Positions 41,701 through 56,700 of a DNA stretch of 64,000 bases are shown here, in pieces (positions within the stretch are counted from its first letter, which is position 1; every line of letters begins with the position of its first letter). The DNA comes from Xanthostigma xanthostigma (Eukaryota > Arthropoda > Insecta > Raphidioptera > Raphidiidae), in NCBI GenBank assembly GCA_963575645.1, contig OY754464.1:64516948-64580947 (forward strand), read 5' to 3'. The notes below the pieces were generated by a model that did not search any database, was not told the DNA's origin, and was given only the letters and a program-made list of their open reading frames with translations. The position numbers and the translations under genes are program-made.

Positions 41701-44700
41701 GATAACGTCTTATAAATTGATGAAACACCGGCTGCACGCACGAAAAAGAGTAACGTTCCGCAAGCGAGAGCGCGATATAAGCGATAGTCTCTCTCTTCTC
41801 GCGTGACGTCAGAGAGTAGTGTGCGTTCAACATTTTTTTCGGCTGTTCCAGCGAAAGCTACATCTGACAGATGGCCAGATAAATTATACGGTTTGTTAAC
41901 AAATATATAATATATATACATTCTTTTAAATGTCTTTTATAATTGCTTAAAAATATGGATTTTGCTTTGGTTTATCAAATTATTAGTCGGTAAAAATATA
42001 GTTTGACAGCTACTAAAATTCAGGTTATGTATTATTAAATATGATATTCGAGCGGAATACGTTATCACGTAAAACTATCGTCCGTAAACCGACTTTACAG
42101 ACAACCATTTTTTTTTATTTCAGAGATTTCGTGTAAAATTTACTTTCTTACAGTATTTTTGTTTAAACAAAAAGAACGACTGAACCGATTGTGGAGAAAT
42201 GTCTTTCAGATCATATTTCCGTTAATAATAATGCGTTGAATGGCATCCTAACGTATACGATATCACTTTCTATTCTCGTGATTTCGTTCTAGATAGAAAT
42301 GACCACGTACGTTCCTTCATTATTTTGCCGTTAGATTTCTTGCTAGATTTGGCTACTAGGTATAAAGCGTGCTGTGGTGCTGGGTAGCGTGATGGCTTTT
42401 ATGTGTTCGCTTCACACAATGCGTGTATTGAAGCCGACTTTGTAGATGGGTTTGGTGCACGCGCACAGTTCCGATGCTAACAAAAGTGAACGTTTATTGT
42501 CTCTGATCAGAGCACACGCTATAACGCCATGTTTGTTTGCGGGCGTCGGTCCATGTTGCCCGCGTGACAAGATGCTGTTTCCTGATTGGTTTTTGCTCAA
42601 AGTAAGCACGAAAAATACTCCTGGTTCTAATTTTGAAACCAATTTTGTGACCACTCGGCAGTGACGTCATTTTCGTCTTCGCAGTCAGCGCAAGTCCCAG
42701 CAACAATTCCAGCGGCAAAACCAGGCTCGTGAGCAGCGACTTTAAGATAATAGCAGCAATACGAACCTTAATGATATGATCTTGAACACAAGCTGGATCG
42801 CTGCTACCTAATATAGAGAGGAGTTCATCGGGTGATATGAAATAAAATCTTGGAAATGTTCTTCTTTTAGAGTCTAAGTAATCGTTAAGTGATTTTTGAC
42901 AGCGATCCAGTCCAAAACTTAATCCTTGAAATTCCTGTAATCGTCCGGTTGCAGTACAGCATTCCAGTACATTTAATCTTTTCGCCGTGTCAAGCATTAC
43001 CTTTTAGAATTGAAAATCAGTTACTACTAGATTTAGAATAGTGATAGTCAATCATATTTTTTTTATGTCAAATAGTAATAATTAGTCAATCATATTTTTT
43101 AAGTATGTTCATTGCATTACAACAGTCGCTCTCCATAAATAAAGTAAGACATTATTACTCGGAGTCTAGCCGTTAAAAACAACAATAATATTTTATCGTA
43201 ATTATTTTTATGGTTATTTATTATGGATTCAGGCTAAATTCTTTACAGGAAAGCCGGTCAAATGCGTGTTGGAGACACACATGATAGGGTTCCGTACCTA
43301 GTGTTCGTATGACGTATTTATGGGTCAAGCTTGACAAATACTATACCCTAACCTAGAAATGCGTCATTGCAATATGTTGAGATTGTTTCGTTTATTAATA
43401 TATATCTTGTTCAAAAGAATATTCGTTGAAAGTGCTACTCTCTTGATTTTTTTTTCAATTTTATTTAACACATGATTGCAAAGCTAGAGAGGGGGGATCA
43501 GATTATTAAGGACTTTTGGAGCTTGTATCTCGGGAAATATTCAACTAAGCAGAAGTCAATTAAAATATTTGTTGCATTTTTTTCATCCCTCAGAAAGCTA
43601 CCCCTAATTTTCATTACACCATTGTATGACGGTTCGCATAACTAAGACACCTGCCTGTAAAATTTCATCCGAATCGATGGAAAGATGGTATAGGGCTGTG
43701 ACATATGGACAAACAAGCAGACGGACGGACATGACGAAATTCTCTATAGGTTTTTTTTTATTTGGCTACGGAACCCTAAAAAAGTGCATGCATGCAATTA
43801 TATAATTTAAGGGAATGGGAATATCGAGCCAAAAGAAACAAAGAAAAAGAGATTTATTCATAAAATTTACAAATCCACAGTGCAGATTGGCGTCTTTAGT
43901 TTTTATGTGAATCTCAGATATTCGTTTACTACTCACTACTAACTAGGCTATTATGTAATACTTTTGTCATTTTTAAATGATATCTCTATTAGCAAAAAGA
44001 AGAATTACAACAAAATGCAAATAACCTTTCGAAATGCTTTATCAATATCATCAAATTTGCGAGCTTCCTCAGGTAATTGTGATCTTATATCACCGCCAAC
44101 GAAAATACCTTCTAAATAAAGCCATTTCCGCTGGCAAGCAAACCATTCGTCAATTACTTCACTAGTAAGCGACAACGTTTTCTCCCATTTTTGCACAATT
44201 GGTAAAAATGGCCCAACAAACCTAAAATAAACAATAACCATATGATAATTTCACATATTTAATAATGCATTTATTTGAACTTACTGAGAACCGGCCATGC
44301 TTTGTAAATTCATTGAATTATCTTCAAGAATTTGAAGAATATCATCAACTGGTCCAAGAATAAATCCTCTGTCTTCGAGGCCTTTAGTATGTCTCCGTAC
44401 TGTAAACGAAACGTTTGCCCAAACGTCACCAACTTCCTTAACGCCTTTTTCAATACTCAATTCTTTAACGGCATTATTAATAATTTCTTCTGCGATATCT
44501 TGATATCGATGCAATTCCATAGTAAACATATTCTCCAAAGTAAATCTGTCTGCTGCCATATCAAAATATTGACCTGAATGCACAGAAAATAATTCGATTT
44601 TAACTTTATTCTTTAAAATTAATTTTGCCTGTTTTCATTGAATGAAAAAATGTTTAAAGAAAGATACAAAATTTAATAGTTTAAATATTTCAATATACAG

Positions 44701-47700
44701 TATTAGAGCATTATTATTAGATATTAATTTTAATCAAAATAGATGCATTTAAAGAATTAAATATCAACAATAGTTAACAATCAACCACAAGATATAAAAT
44801 ATAACCATTAAAATATGACTATTCAACGTAAAAATCTATACGTAATACGACTCTCATGTGACCATCAGCTATTGGTCTATTACCAATGTTCTTTAGATTC
44901 GGAAAAATATAATGCAATGAAAAAACGGTACCGTCCCCTAATATCTGGTTTAACTTTTTTGTGTATTATTGTTTTTTTTTTACTAAAATTAAAAACAAAA
45001 AACTCGTTTAAGGAAAAGTTTCTCTGGGTCCTTGGCAGGATATTTACTGAGTAATAATGAGCAAGACATTTTACCAGTTCTGTCCATTAATTGTTTCCAA
45101 TGACGCTCACGAAGGGCTTCATTCTTTAATGCCACCATTAAAGGCACAGTGCTTTTAAACTGTTTCATTTTAAGATCCAGTACTTGTGCAACGTTAACTG
45201 TTCTTACAGCTTTTGGAAGCTTCCGAAAATCTTTCATGAAATTTTCTATTCCATCAACGAGGGCTTGTGGGTCCAAATTTACCCACAATGTTTTAGACCA
45301 CACTTCTCGAGCGACTTTTTGATTTTTATAGATTTTATATACTACTTCGTAAGCACTAAAATCATCACGGGCTTTTAAATAGTCCGAATAGTCGGATAAC
45401 GGAATATCGAACAATAATTCTGCAGTGATTAAATCCAAACGTCTAGCTTCCAGCTCTATAAATTGTTTGTGGTATTCCTAAAAATACATTTACAATAAAG
45501 GCAATAAAGCTATATAGCAGATAAAGTAGATTATTAATATATCAATTTTAATAAAATAGTAGGTATTTAGTTTATAGTCCGAGAGCTACTGGATATTTTG
45601 GAAACTGATATCAGTCTATTAATTAACGAATATAGCATGTCCATACCAATGTGTGTCATATAGCACAGTGGCAGCGCAATAGCTCAATCGCTAAGAGTTG
45701 GCAGTACGCCTCTAATATGCGCAACATGGGTGTAAATTAAAACTAATTTTGACAGTATTTCAGTGTTTTAATGACACCTTTCTGGTGGCAATGCATAAAT
45801 CCAATGTAGCGGACACCCCAAGATGGCGGATTATATTTTTCTTCACAGACATATTGACATGGGTATCAAATGAAAGAGTCTGATGAGTGGAATTCAATGA
45901 TCTGTGTGACGTCATTGTAAACCCAATATGGCGTACGCTACATATCCGATCGATTTGAAATTTTGTACACACATGTATTCCCGATCACAATACGTCGTTT
46001 ATATCAGAAAAATTAATATTTTAATCGTAAAAATGTTGAAAACTAAAAAGTACTAAATGAAATATTCGTAAAAAAACTTTTTAAAGACAGGCTTTTATTG
46101 AAATCGACTAAACAAAAAATAATTTTATACTTTTGGTTTATAATTATAAAAGCGTGGGTTGTGACTAATAAACGATTATGGGTTTTCGAGCCCACGCTTT
46201 TATAATTATGAACCTAAAGTATTAAAAAAAGGAAGTTAACCTTGCAGGCCATCGTTGAAACTTCCCGCTATTTTTGAGTTCAAAATACTCAAAAATATAT
46301 AAAATATAGCTATCTAGAAGTTAATTTTTTAGTTCCTCTTACGAATTTTTTGTTCACGATATCTCGTGAATTAATGAACCGATTTTGATGCGGTTTGCGG
46401 ACATCGACGCAGTTTGTTAAGGAGAAGAGCTGATTATATTTTGGAATTAATCGATTTAAATAGTAGTTTAGAAAATATTCCAAAAAAATAAATTTCTAAA
46501 AATTTTTTAAACTTGTATTTTTGAGATTTCTCAAAATCTATTGCGCCGAATCATTCCAAATTTTCAGGAAATCTAAATTCAGCAAGGTCATGTCAGATGC
46601 CGCAAACCGCGTTTCAATCGGACACTTCGTTCAAAAGTAAGAAGAGGTTTACAATTGTACATATACACACACACATACAGTCCTATACGGACATCAACGC
46701 TAAAATAGTCAGAATAGCTTCCTAGGACTTCAAAACGTCGAGATCTGGCGAAAACTCGATTTTCGAAAATCAGGGTGAAAACAATAACTTCCCGATTTTT
46801 TTTTTAATTTTTGATTTTTTTTATAGCGAGAAGTTAAAATTTTTTTTGTACATTGCAGTAAAAGCTTGCCTTAAAAAGTTTTTTTTTAATATTTCTCCGG
46901 TGGGAACGTCGACAAATATTTTGTGAGCATGTGTGCATGTGTAGACGAGCGTTTACGCAAATTTCAATTATCTACAGAATTAATGTTGAACAGTGAACTT
47001 ACATCCATTAAAGCAAGACCGGCATCCAAATCTTCATCGACAGCACCAGGTCCACTTTTATTAAATTTTCTGACAAATTTTGCAATAATTACCAAAAATT
47101 CTTTGATTTCAACTATGGTCATATCAGCAAAGCGATCTTTTGTGGCCTCTAGCGTTTGTGATCGATACAGTGCTGATAAATACATACTTTCCCAAATTCT
47201 CTGCAACTCGTGCGCTAATTTTTCGTCTTCTGGGTCGTACTAAAAACGTTTAGACATTGAAAATCCTTTTAAAGTTTAAATGCGAAAGTATGTTGCTTTA
47301 TAAGCGTACGTGTTATTTTCAACTACGTAGAAAGTAGTAATATACCGGGTGTTTTTTTTTTAAATATGGACTATTTCCTTTAAAAAACAACGGGTGGAAT
47401 AAAAAAAAGTTCGAACGAAAGTTGCTTTGCAGGGGAGGGGGTTACTTTTGTTTTTTTTTTAATAGGAAGCCCCATTTTTTATCATCAATTTTTTTTTGTA
47501 TGTACCTAAAAATCAACATCTTTTGTCTGATTTTTTTAATTTAACTTTTAGCTTTTTTGCAAATCGCCCTAATTGACTATTTTTAATGAGCGTTTTGATA
47601 ATAAACTACGAGCCGAATTGAAGGAAAAGTTCAGACAGTAAATGTTTTTTTTTTCACAAAAAACAATATCCGATTTATCAATATCCCGTTTAAAAACAAA

Positions 47701-50700
47701 GGTCATCTTCTCCCCTCCGTTGCACCTCCGGCTTGAATGACTCAGTACTTCGATAGAACCCACTTACAAAAATAAAATTCGTTATCATGGAGAGTTTTCT
47801 CGAGAGCCTGCTGATTCTTCATTAAAAAAAATAATTATTAACGATTTGCAAAAAAACTATAAAAGTTAAATTAGCAAAAATTTCAGACAAAAGATGTTCA
47901 TTTTCACATATAAAAAAAAATTAGATGATAAAAAATGGGGGCTCCTATATTTAAAAAACTAAAGTCACCCCCTCCCCCGGTTAACGGTTGAGGTGGTGGG
48001 GGTGGTTATTGTGTCCAAACGATTTTCTCCTTGAAACCCAACAACTTTCGTTCGTACTTTTTTTTATTTAACACGTTGTTTTTTAAAGGAAAACGCCCAA
48101 ATTTTTCAAAAAAACACCCGGTATAAAGATCTATTGGATCATTATAATTGGTGACTCCGACTATGACGGCCCAAACGTTATACAAGCTAATAACATTTTG
48201 TAAAAGTCTGCAAAAACATTTATTGTAAATTCTACTGAATATATTATATTTGATTAATTTTTTAGGTTTTGATGAATTATATACTTTAGTTGTAAGTTTA
48301 TAAACATCCAAATATACTTAACCGTACATATAATCTGGACTTAATTCATAAATGGTCACAGTCACACGCCCTCTTACTAAATCCAACAAAATCAAATGTA
48401 CTGTTAGTTGGAAGTTATCTCCAGCAGAAAAAACTATCTGATTTCACGGTCTCTATTGATAATCAACAGCTGTTTGTGGTAGAGTCATCAAAAAATCTGG
48501 GAGTTTATATGGACAAATATTTAAATTTTGATGTTCACATTAATTTCATACTAAAAAAATCTTTCAGTAAACTAAAATATTTATATCGATATAAATATAT
48601 ATTATCTCCTGAAGTTAAATTACAACTCGTAGAATCCTTAATTTTATCAGTTTTTAATTACTGTGATGTAGTGTATGGCCCATGTCTCAATCAAACAACC
48701 TCACAAGAAATTCAAAAATTTCAAAACGCATGCATGAGATACATTTATAATATCGAATGGAGAGATCATATAACGCCTCATTTGAAAAAGCATAATTTAT
48801 CAAATATGCAGTCGAGAAGAAATCTACATCTTGCGTGTATGATCCACAATATAATGTTAACTGGGCAGCCATGTTATCTACGTGATAAACTTCAGTATTT
48901 ATCTGATACAAATATTAAAGAGACAAGAGCTTATCAAAATGTTTTACATATTCAGCGTCACAGTACAATTAATTATTTTAAAAAATCGTTTTCTTACGCT
49001 GCTGCATCAATGTACAATAGAATCCCTACAGAGTATAAAGCACTTAAGCCCAGCACTTTTAAACAGAAATTAAAAATATTTTATAAGTAAAACTTTTGTA
49101 TAATTATTGTATTTTTTGTATTATACCTATATTATGTATATATACACAATGTCAATTTTTCAATTTTGATTTATATGTATTGTATTATTCATGATTTTTG
49201 TGATGTTAATAATGGTTGAGTGGAAGATCAGTTTCGACTGAACTCCGCCATAATAAAGTTCTATTCTATTCTATTCTATTCTATTCTAATTGAAGTACCC
49301 GACGTCAGAAGTTCATAAGTAGAGAAAATTTGTCTTTTCCTACTAACGGACCTAGAGCTACTGAACTTTTTGGAAGGTGATTTAGGCATGGAAGTGACAT
49401 ATTTTATAATGCAGTTAAATAACACCAAGTCCAGTCGTTTTTAGGTGTAATCAACCTCTAATATGCACTAGTAGGGTTAAAAACAACACATTTTGACAAA
49501 GCTGAGATTCTTACAGTATTTCAAATACACCTTTTCTAAACTGTATTTAAAAACGCAAAACTAAATTCCGGTCGGAATACCTCAGCAGACACTGCTTTGA
49601 ACATCATTTATCTCACTCCTTCAAGGCAGTTTGCCGCGGTGTTCCGACCTGAATTTTGCTCTGCGTTTTTAAATATATTTTAGAAAAAGTGTGTTTGAAA
49701 TACTGTGAAAATCTCAGCTTTACCAAAATGAGTTAACGTTTTTAGCTTTACTAGTGCGTATTTAGGGGTTGACTATCCATAAAAATGTCAACAAAAATTA
49801 ATCTGTCGCATGCCACCTGTGGCACGCGTGCCATAGGTTCGCCACCCCTGATATAAAGTGTACATTAATTTTACGATCATTAAACTTACCTCTATGTTAT
49901 ATTCATGCAAAGTTTTGTAAGTTTCTTGATAATCCACATACTGGATTTCAGCGCTGATTGTCATTTTGAAAATTGTACTAATAGTTTGCATTACAGCTTT
50001 AAATTTCTCTAAACCTTTTATATTTTGATGCAAGCTTTGACGCATTTGCTAAAAATAGTAAATGAACATGATACAAAATTGTGTTTTGGCATGACATTTT
50101 TACTTTAAGAATACTTTTTTAGCATACTGCATCTGTTCGATGTGGAACGGTGAACCAGGCGCGGTCGCAGACTGAAATTTTGGAGGGGGTCACTCACTAC
50201 ACTAATAAAAAATAGGTATCTGGAATAAAATAAACATTATTGCACAAGACACAATTTTATTTTATACATTACCTATAAAACAAATGGAAACTATAAATTT
50301 ATCGCTGTTAGGGGATACCTAAAAATTTCCTTTTATTATTTGGCAATTTTTTGAGATTTTTCATTTTGGCCTTAGATTTTGGGGGGGTCATGTCCCCTGT
50401 GACCCCCCCCTTCGGACCGCGCCTGTGTGGAACTGATAAATGTAGGACTGAACTATTAATGTAGCGGTACAAATGGATCAGTGCGGCTTATCATTAGATA
50501 GGCAATTACAATTTTTTATCCTGATTTGTGAAATAAGTCTAGCAAATAGCGCACTAATAATTGCTTTTTATTCACAACTACTTACTGGTAACTATTTTTT
50601 GTTTTAGTTTTGTTTTTTTTGGTAAAGCTTATCTCATTTAACCGTTATCAATTCTTGATTTATATTTTCAATTAATAATTTTCTTAAAATCTAAATGGCT

Positions 50701-53700
50701 TTTTTGAAGGCTCCTGCACAAACCAACACGGAACTGCGGTATAATTCCGGAATCAAATTATATGGCAGAATATGTAAACAGAATATCGCTTGAACTTTTA
50801 AAACAAATCATATCCCGTCATATAATTTGATCCTGCAGATCTCCACAGTCCCGTGCTTGTTTGAAAAGCCTTTAAAGTTATCATTTCTATAATCGCGATA
50901 GCTTTAGATAAACAATTGCTACAAATCTCCGTAGAAAATATTCTACTGACTTATACGCACGACCGCCCGAGCAATCGCGATCGCACCGAGCAGTCAGCAG
51001 CACAACGAAATTTTGTCATGTTGTCGAGCAGTTGCAAGACATATATGGACTGCTTGAGTTTTATACTGCTCGTGCGCATAATTATCTAGGAAACCTGATA
51101 CAGAACAGGGAAACACTTGTCTTTCAGTGTATTCATTCTTTAATTTCTACGTTGTAGAGCAATAGTAGCAACAGCAGTGCTTATTTCTCAAAATCCTTAT
51201 TGAAACAGGATTTGAGCGAACAGTTCGGTCGGTTGCTCGAGCGGTTTTGAAGTGACTACTCATGCAGTTAGCGATCACTGCTCGAGCAATTGTCATGTCA
51301 TCAAAATTGCTCAAGCAGTCAGTGTATACGGAAAGATTTAGGTGAAAATGGACATCATGCCAGTGAATGTATTTGTTTGACTTATTACACAAACGGAAGA
51401 AAATAAATCAAACAAAAAAAAACACAAATTCCGTCTTCAACAAGGATTACGAACCTGAACTTGTTCATGAAAGGCGGTCATTTTTTCTCTCGTAAGATTA
51501 GCCAGTTTTGCACCAAGTACGTGAATCCATTCCAAGGAATGAGCCTTTATTGTATTTAAAAGGGGTGCCAAGTTAAGACGTATTGATTTAATGTCAATAA
51601 AAGAAACATGTTCATTAAGTTCGTTGATGATATTTGAATAAAAAGTGAATTTTTCATCGTATTTAACTAAGACTGGATTTTTGCTCATGAATTTATCACA
51701 CGTCGAATGTTTATCAAATGTCCACAAATTCTTGTACCGTTTCCATCTAAAATATAAACAGTCACTCAAAGTGTTAAATTTTAATAACATTTCTTCATTA
51801 ATGCGTAGTGTTTCTACTTCTTACTTTTAGTTAGTAAGATGGAGACAGAAATGGTCAAGAAACACTGGGCGGCAGAGCCCCCCTTTACAAATCCGCTTGA
51901 TGGAGTAGGGATATAGCGCGTTGCGATACGTCGTTAAGGTGCTTTAAAAAAAACGGAAAAATTCAAAAGTCCTCTACTAATTGGCAGAAAATGACTCAAC
52001 AGCATCTGGGGGACCTCCTAGTTGCAGAAAAAATATTTTCTGCCATTTTACCTCCTGCAGAGACTGTCAGTATAATAAATAAATACAAAACAAATGAATT
52101 TATAAAAAACAAGCTCGGTGATTGAAACCGAGCTCAAACGGTTCTTCTTGTAGAGAATTCCGAGGTACAGTTTTCTGCCAAAATCGACCTTGCAAAAACG
52201 TCATGTTAACAGAAAGTTTAAGATGGTATTCAGGAAAACTGTAAAGCATTAATGGCAAGTACATTAAATTGGCAGATTGTGATCTAGCAGTGACAAAATT
52301 GGCAGATATTTTTTTCAAACTTTTTGGGTATACCTACTATTACTAATAGAAAGCCTGGTAAGAATTTCTTTGCGAATTTTAGTCTGTGAAAATTTTGAAG
52401 AATCATCGAAAGTGAAGTCACTTTGAACCACGAAATTTTTTTTCTTTTATTCCGGGCCACCGAATTAACCAGTCCGTCAAGCTTCAACATTAAATTCAAT
52501 TTATTTTGACGTTTTTTTCGATTTTTTTAAGAATTTTGAAAGTCTCTGTAGAGGGTAAATTGGAAGAAAATATTTTTTCTAAAATTAGGAGGTCCTCCCA
52601 GATGTTGTTCAGTCATTTTCTGTCACTTAATAGAGGACTTTTGAATTTTTTCGTTTTTTTTAATTGCCTCAGCGGCGTATCGCGACGCGCTAGACCCCTA
52701 CTCCACTAAGCGGATTTGTAGAGGGGGACTCAGACTACAAGAAGAAGAGCGTTCCTGTGTTTAATTATAAAAAAATAACTTTTGTCTATGAAATATTGAT
52801 ACGTAAATACTAGACACGCGTCATTGATCATTATTATTATTGTCAAAAAAAGAGTGTAAATGTTTGTGAGATCGACGCTAGACTGCTGAGGCATGAATTT
52901 TGTGTATTTTAAATTAAATTTCAATTGCATCAGTTTCCCACAAACAATTTTTTAGAAGCTGAAGATGGATCACGCAAAAAATTCCTGATAAATTAAATTT
53001 TTTTTATTTATTGAAATGAATTGTTGTTAATTGCGAAATTACCTTTGAAGATATCTGTGAACATCTAGAATAACTTCGTGCGCACTTTCTTGAATCTGAA
53101 CTACCAAAGAATTAATCTCTTGTACTTGGGCAATGTCATCGTAAAATGAGAAAACGAAGTATTCATCGGAATTTTCAATTTTCTGATTGGGGCATTGCAA
53201 ACATGTACCACTCATCCACCGTGAAAAAGATTTAAATCTAAATAGTGAGCATACAATTTTACATAAATATTTTGCTATACAAAATATACGTGGTAATTAA
53301 AAAACAATTATTAATCTTGTAACCTCACCGAGAGGGAAGCCGCGGCTAGCGTAGTTCAGGCGGCGCGAGGGGCGTGGGCGCAGCCAAAAGGAGATGAGAG
53401 ATATCTTGATGGGAAATGCCAGAAGGGCTGTAAGTATCCAACCACCGACCACTTACACGAAAAATAATTAATGGTAAAATAAATTTCAATGAAAACTTAA
53501 AACGAGGACGACACAATAACAACAACAAATGTTGTCACGTGACGGTGAAAACTAAAGTAGTGTGGGCCCACCGACGAAAGGTGAAAAGGGCGCCAGGACA
53601 CAAGGGCCACACTATAGGAGCTTCTAGGGAGTCCACTCCTAGACAATCGTGCCACGCTGACAACACTGAATGGTTTTCACGCACCCAAAACCGTTTCCCA

Positions 53701-56700
53701 AAACGTTTGAAAAATAACAACAAACAACAACAACGATCCACTTGACATTATGGATCGCCACCAATAACGACAACAAAAAACTAACGTCAACCAATTTAGC
53801 CCAAAACAAATAACCAAGCCTAATTCACAACAAAACAACCAATTAAGCGACTGAACAGCCACTCGTTACAATTATGGAAATTGTAACACAACAGCACTGA
53901 CTAAATTCAAGTGCCAACTTACTCTACGATAATCGACGCGTACAATAATCAGTCGACAAACTCAAATTAAATCAAAGTTGTCGCATCGACTTCAATACAA
54001 TGAGGCGGAGTGTCGCGCCAACCTCAAAACCAAACGATAACACGACTAAGGCCCATAATAATCTTCAAACATCAAAACATTAAATAATTGGCGACATCGG
54101 CGCATAATATTTGCATTTGACATTTACTGACGCAGTCATTAATAAGGCGTAGCTGATACGTGGCGGCGTAATTACGACAACTCACAATTTCTGAACAGAA
54201 TGATTCCAGAAATTCCAGGAATGAATCCTGATCCACAACAACTATCTCAACGCTAATCCTAAACAGCAGAAAAGTAGAAACTAACATCCAGAGTGCCAAC
54301 AGGCTTGTTATTTCACGGTTGATCTATTTCTAAACTGATGACAACAATCAAAGGTGGAAGGAACCTAAAATTTGGTACCGCTCTGCGCGGAACCAAATTC
54401 TCTGTGTTAAAAAAGGATTCACGGAGGAATGCCCTAAATCGCCAACGAAACTAGAAGTTTTCAAACACTAAAACCTAGTCACAAAATGCCTACGAAGATT
54501 CGCCACAAAATAATAGTCAAATCGCAATATAAAATTCACATCAAAATCCGTCTCAAAACAATAAGATGTTAGCGTGTCGACGGCCCGCCGGCCAATGAAT
54601 CAAGACCAGTTCAAACCAAACAGACTCTCTCGCACACCGACTACTGCTCAAGTCCGAACAATCATACGTTGCTATCTGAAGGCATGCATCGTGTCGTTCT
54701 TTATTAACTCATGGCTTTTTCGCCTCTCTCGCTCGCACTCATTATAACACTTTTTGTCATTTTAAATTACTTCTAATAATTCGCATATTATTTCTGCACA
54801 ATTTACTCAAGACAAAATGGCCTAAGGTTGTAAAACGTTACAATCTATATGTTAAAGAATAATACAGACAAAAACGAACGCGTTTTAGATGACGAAGATG
54901 AAAGCGCTTTAGATGACGAAGACGAACGAGGTTTAGATGACGAATATGAATTTGAGTTAGATGACGAAGTCAAACGCGATTTAAAAGACGAAGAAGTAAG
55001 CGCTTTAGATGACTAACGAACTGAGTTCTTGACTGGCTGCGACCTATTCAATCATAATTGCGTTCTTCCGAGAGGGGTTGGTGAGAGTCGACGGCAATGT
55101 TTAACACCACCACCGTACTCAGCATCCTCAAAAACAGGGAAAAGACATTTTTTTTTTCGGGGATTGCGCAACCCCAAAGAGAAATATCACCACCGTGTTC
55201 AGCATCCTCGAATACGGGGATGGTGGGGAGTATAATCTCGTTCCGGCTCAAAATATTTACATTTTTCGAAGTTTTTTCCGGCTCACACACGCCACTATTT
55301 GGCTTTGGTTGGTAAACACTTCTGTAAATCTCAGGTAACACATTGTAGTGGCGTGTGTGAGTCGGAAAAAACGCGAAAATGGTAAATATTTCGGGGGTGA
55401 GTATTGGTCGGTGGAGGGGTTGATAGGGGTCGGACGCGATATTCAGCTCCACCGCCGTGCTCAGCAACTTCGAAAACGCACTTCTTTCTGCAGGGAAACC
55501 TAGTAAATCGCGTTTAACCCCTCTCGGGGGTAGTTTTTGGCCGGTTTGATTGGTTGGGCCACCCCAACGAAAAATTCTGATGCCGCCATCGTGTTCAGCA
55601 TCCTCGAAAACGGGGAGAAAGGTAGTTTCATTCCGGATCAAAATATTTACCAGTCCTCCGACTCACACACGCCACTATTGTATAATAAATGACATTTATA
55701 TTTTTTAGATATTTCTGAAGAAGATCCAAATCCGGATCGAAACGTCATCTTATGTTATATTGATTTGTATATTTATTATTTTTTGTTAATATATATGGTC
55801 TGAGAAAAATTGGTCGACAATTTTATTTACTTAAAAATGACATTTAGGTATAATAATTTGTTTGTTTTGATTTTTTTTTACCTTTCCAAAAAATCCTTCA
55901 TGCTTCGTACCATAATATTATAGATTTCATTTGGTGATGGTTTCAATGAAACTTCAGGCATGATCAAAATAGCATCAACTTGAAACATGGCTTTTGAATC
56001 TCTCAAATTCTTATTGAAATTTATCAAATTGTTTTTTACTATATCCACAAACGCCTGAAATGCCGTATTTTCCCAGTGCTCATAATAATGAGACATTTGT
56101 GAACATCTTCCAGTAATTACCCCGCGCACCAGACTTTCAAGCTTTTTTAAAATTGGTCCTAATTCATCGTAAATTTTTACCATGTGACATACTTGTTTGG
56201 TTCTCGTTTTTCCCATTTCGACAAAATATTTCTGCAACAAAAATTGTTTGAACAATGGCTAATAATAATAATTATTACGATTAAATTGTTTGGTTTGACA
56301 AACGACTATTATATGACAATATGACATACTAGCGGTCCCGCCCGGTTTCACCCGAGTGCAAAAGAACGAATGGGGTGAGGGATGCACGTTCATCTAAGTT
56401 TACCAAGATGAATTTTGTGTCCACATTTCATGATGATCGGAGTTATCGTTCCGTTCAAAAGTTTTGTCGGGCGGACAAATTTGAGTTACATTTTTCATTG
56501 ATGCTCCGCTCCTATTGGTTGTAGCGTGATATTATATAGCCTATAGGCTTCCTCAATAAATGGACTATCCAACACATAAAATATTTTCAATTCGAACCAG
56601 TAGTTCCTGAGATTAGCTCGTTCAAGCAAACAAACAAACTCTTGAGTTTTATATTATGTGGGTATAGATTAGTCTGGGGTCAAAATGAGATCTTTGACCT

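Noticed and set aside
45672-45745. tRNA-like stretch with an A-box-like tagctcaatcgctaagag
   Set aside because: No usable B box and no cloverleaf closure; at best a decayed tRNA-derived SINE.
55048-55641. 197-codon minus-strand open frame
   Set aside because: It crosses a degenerate tandem repeat block; the peptide repeats itself (FEDAEHGG-type) and has no family signs.
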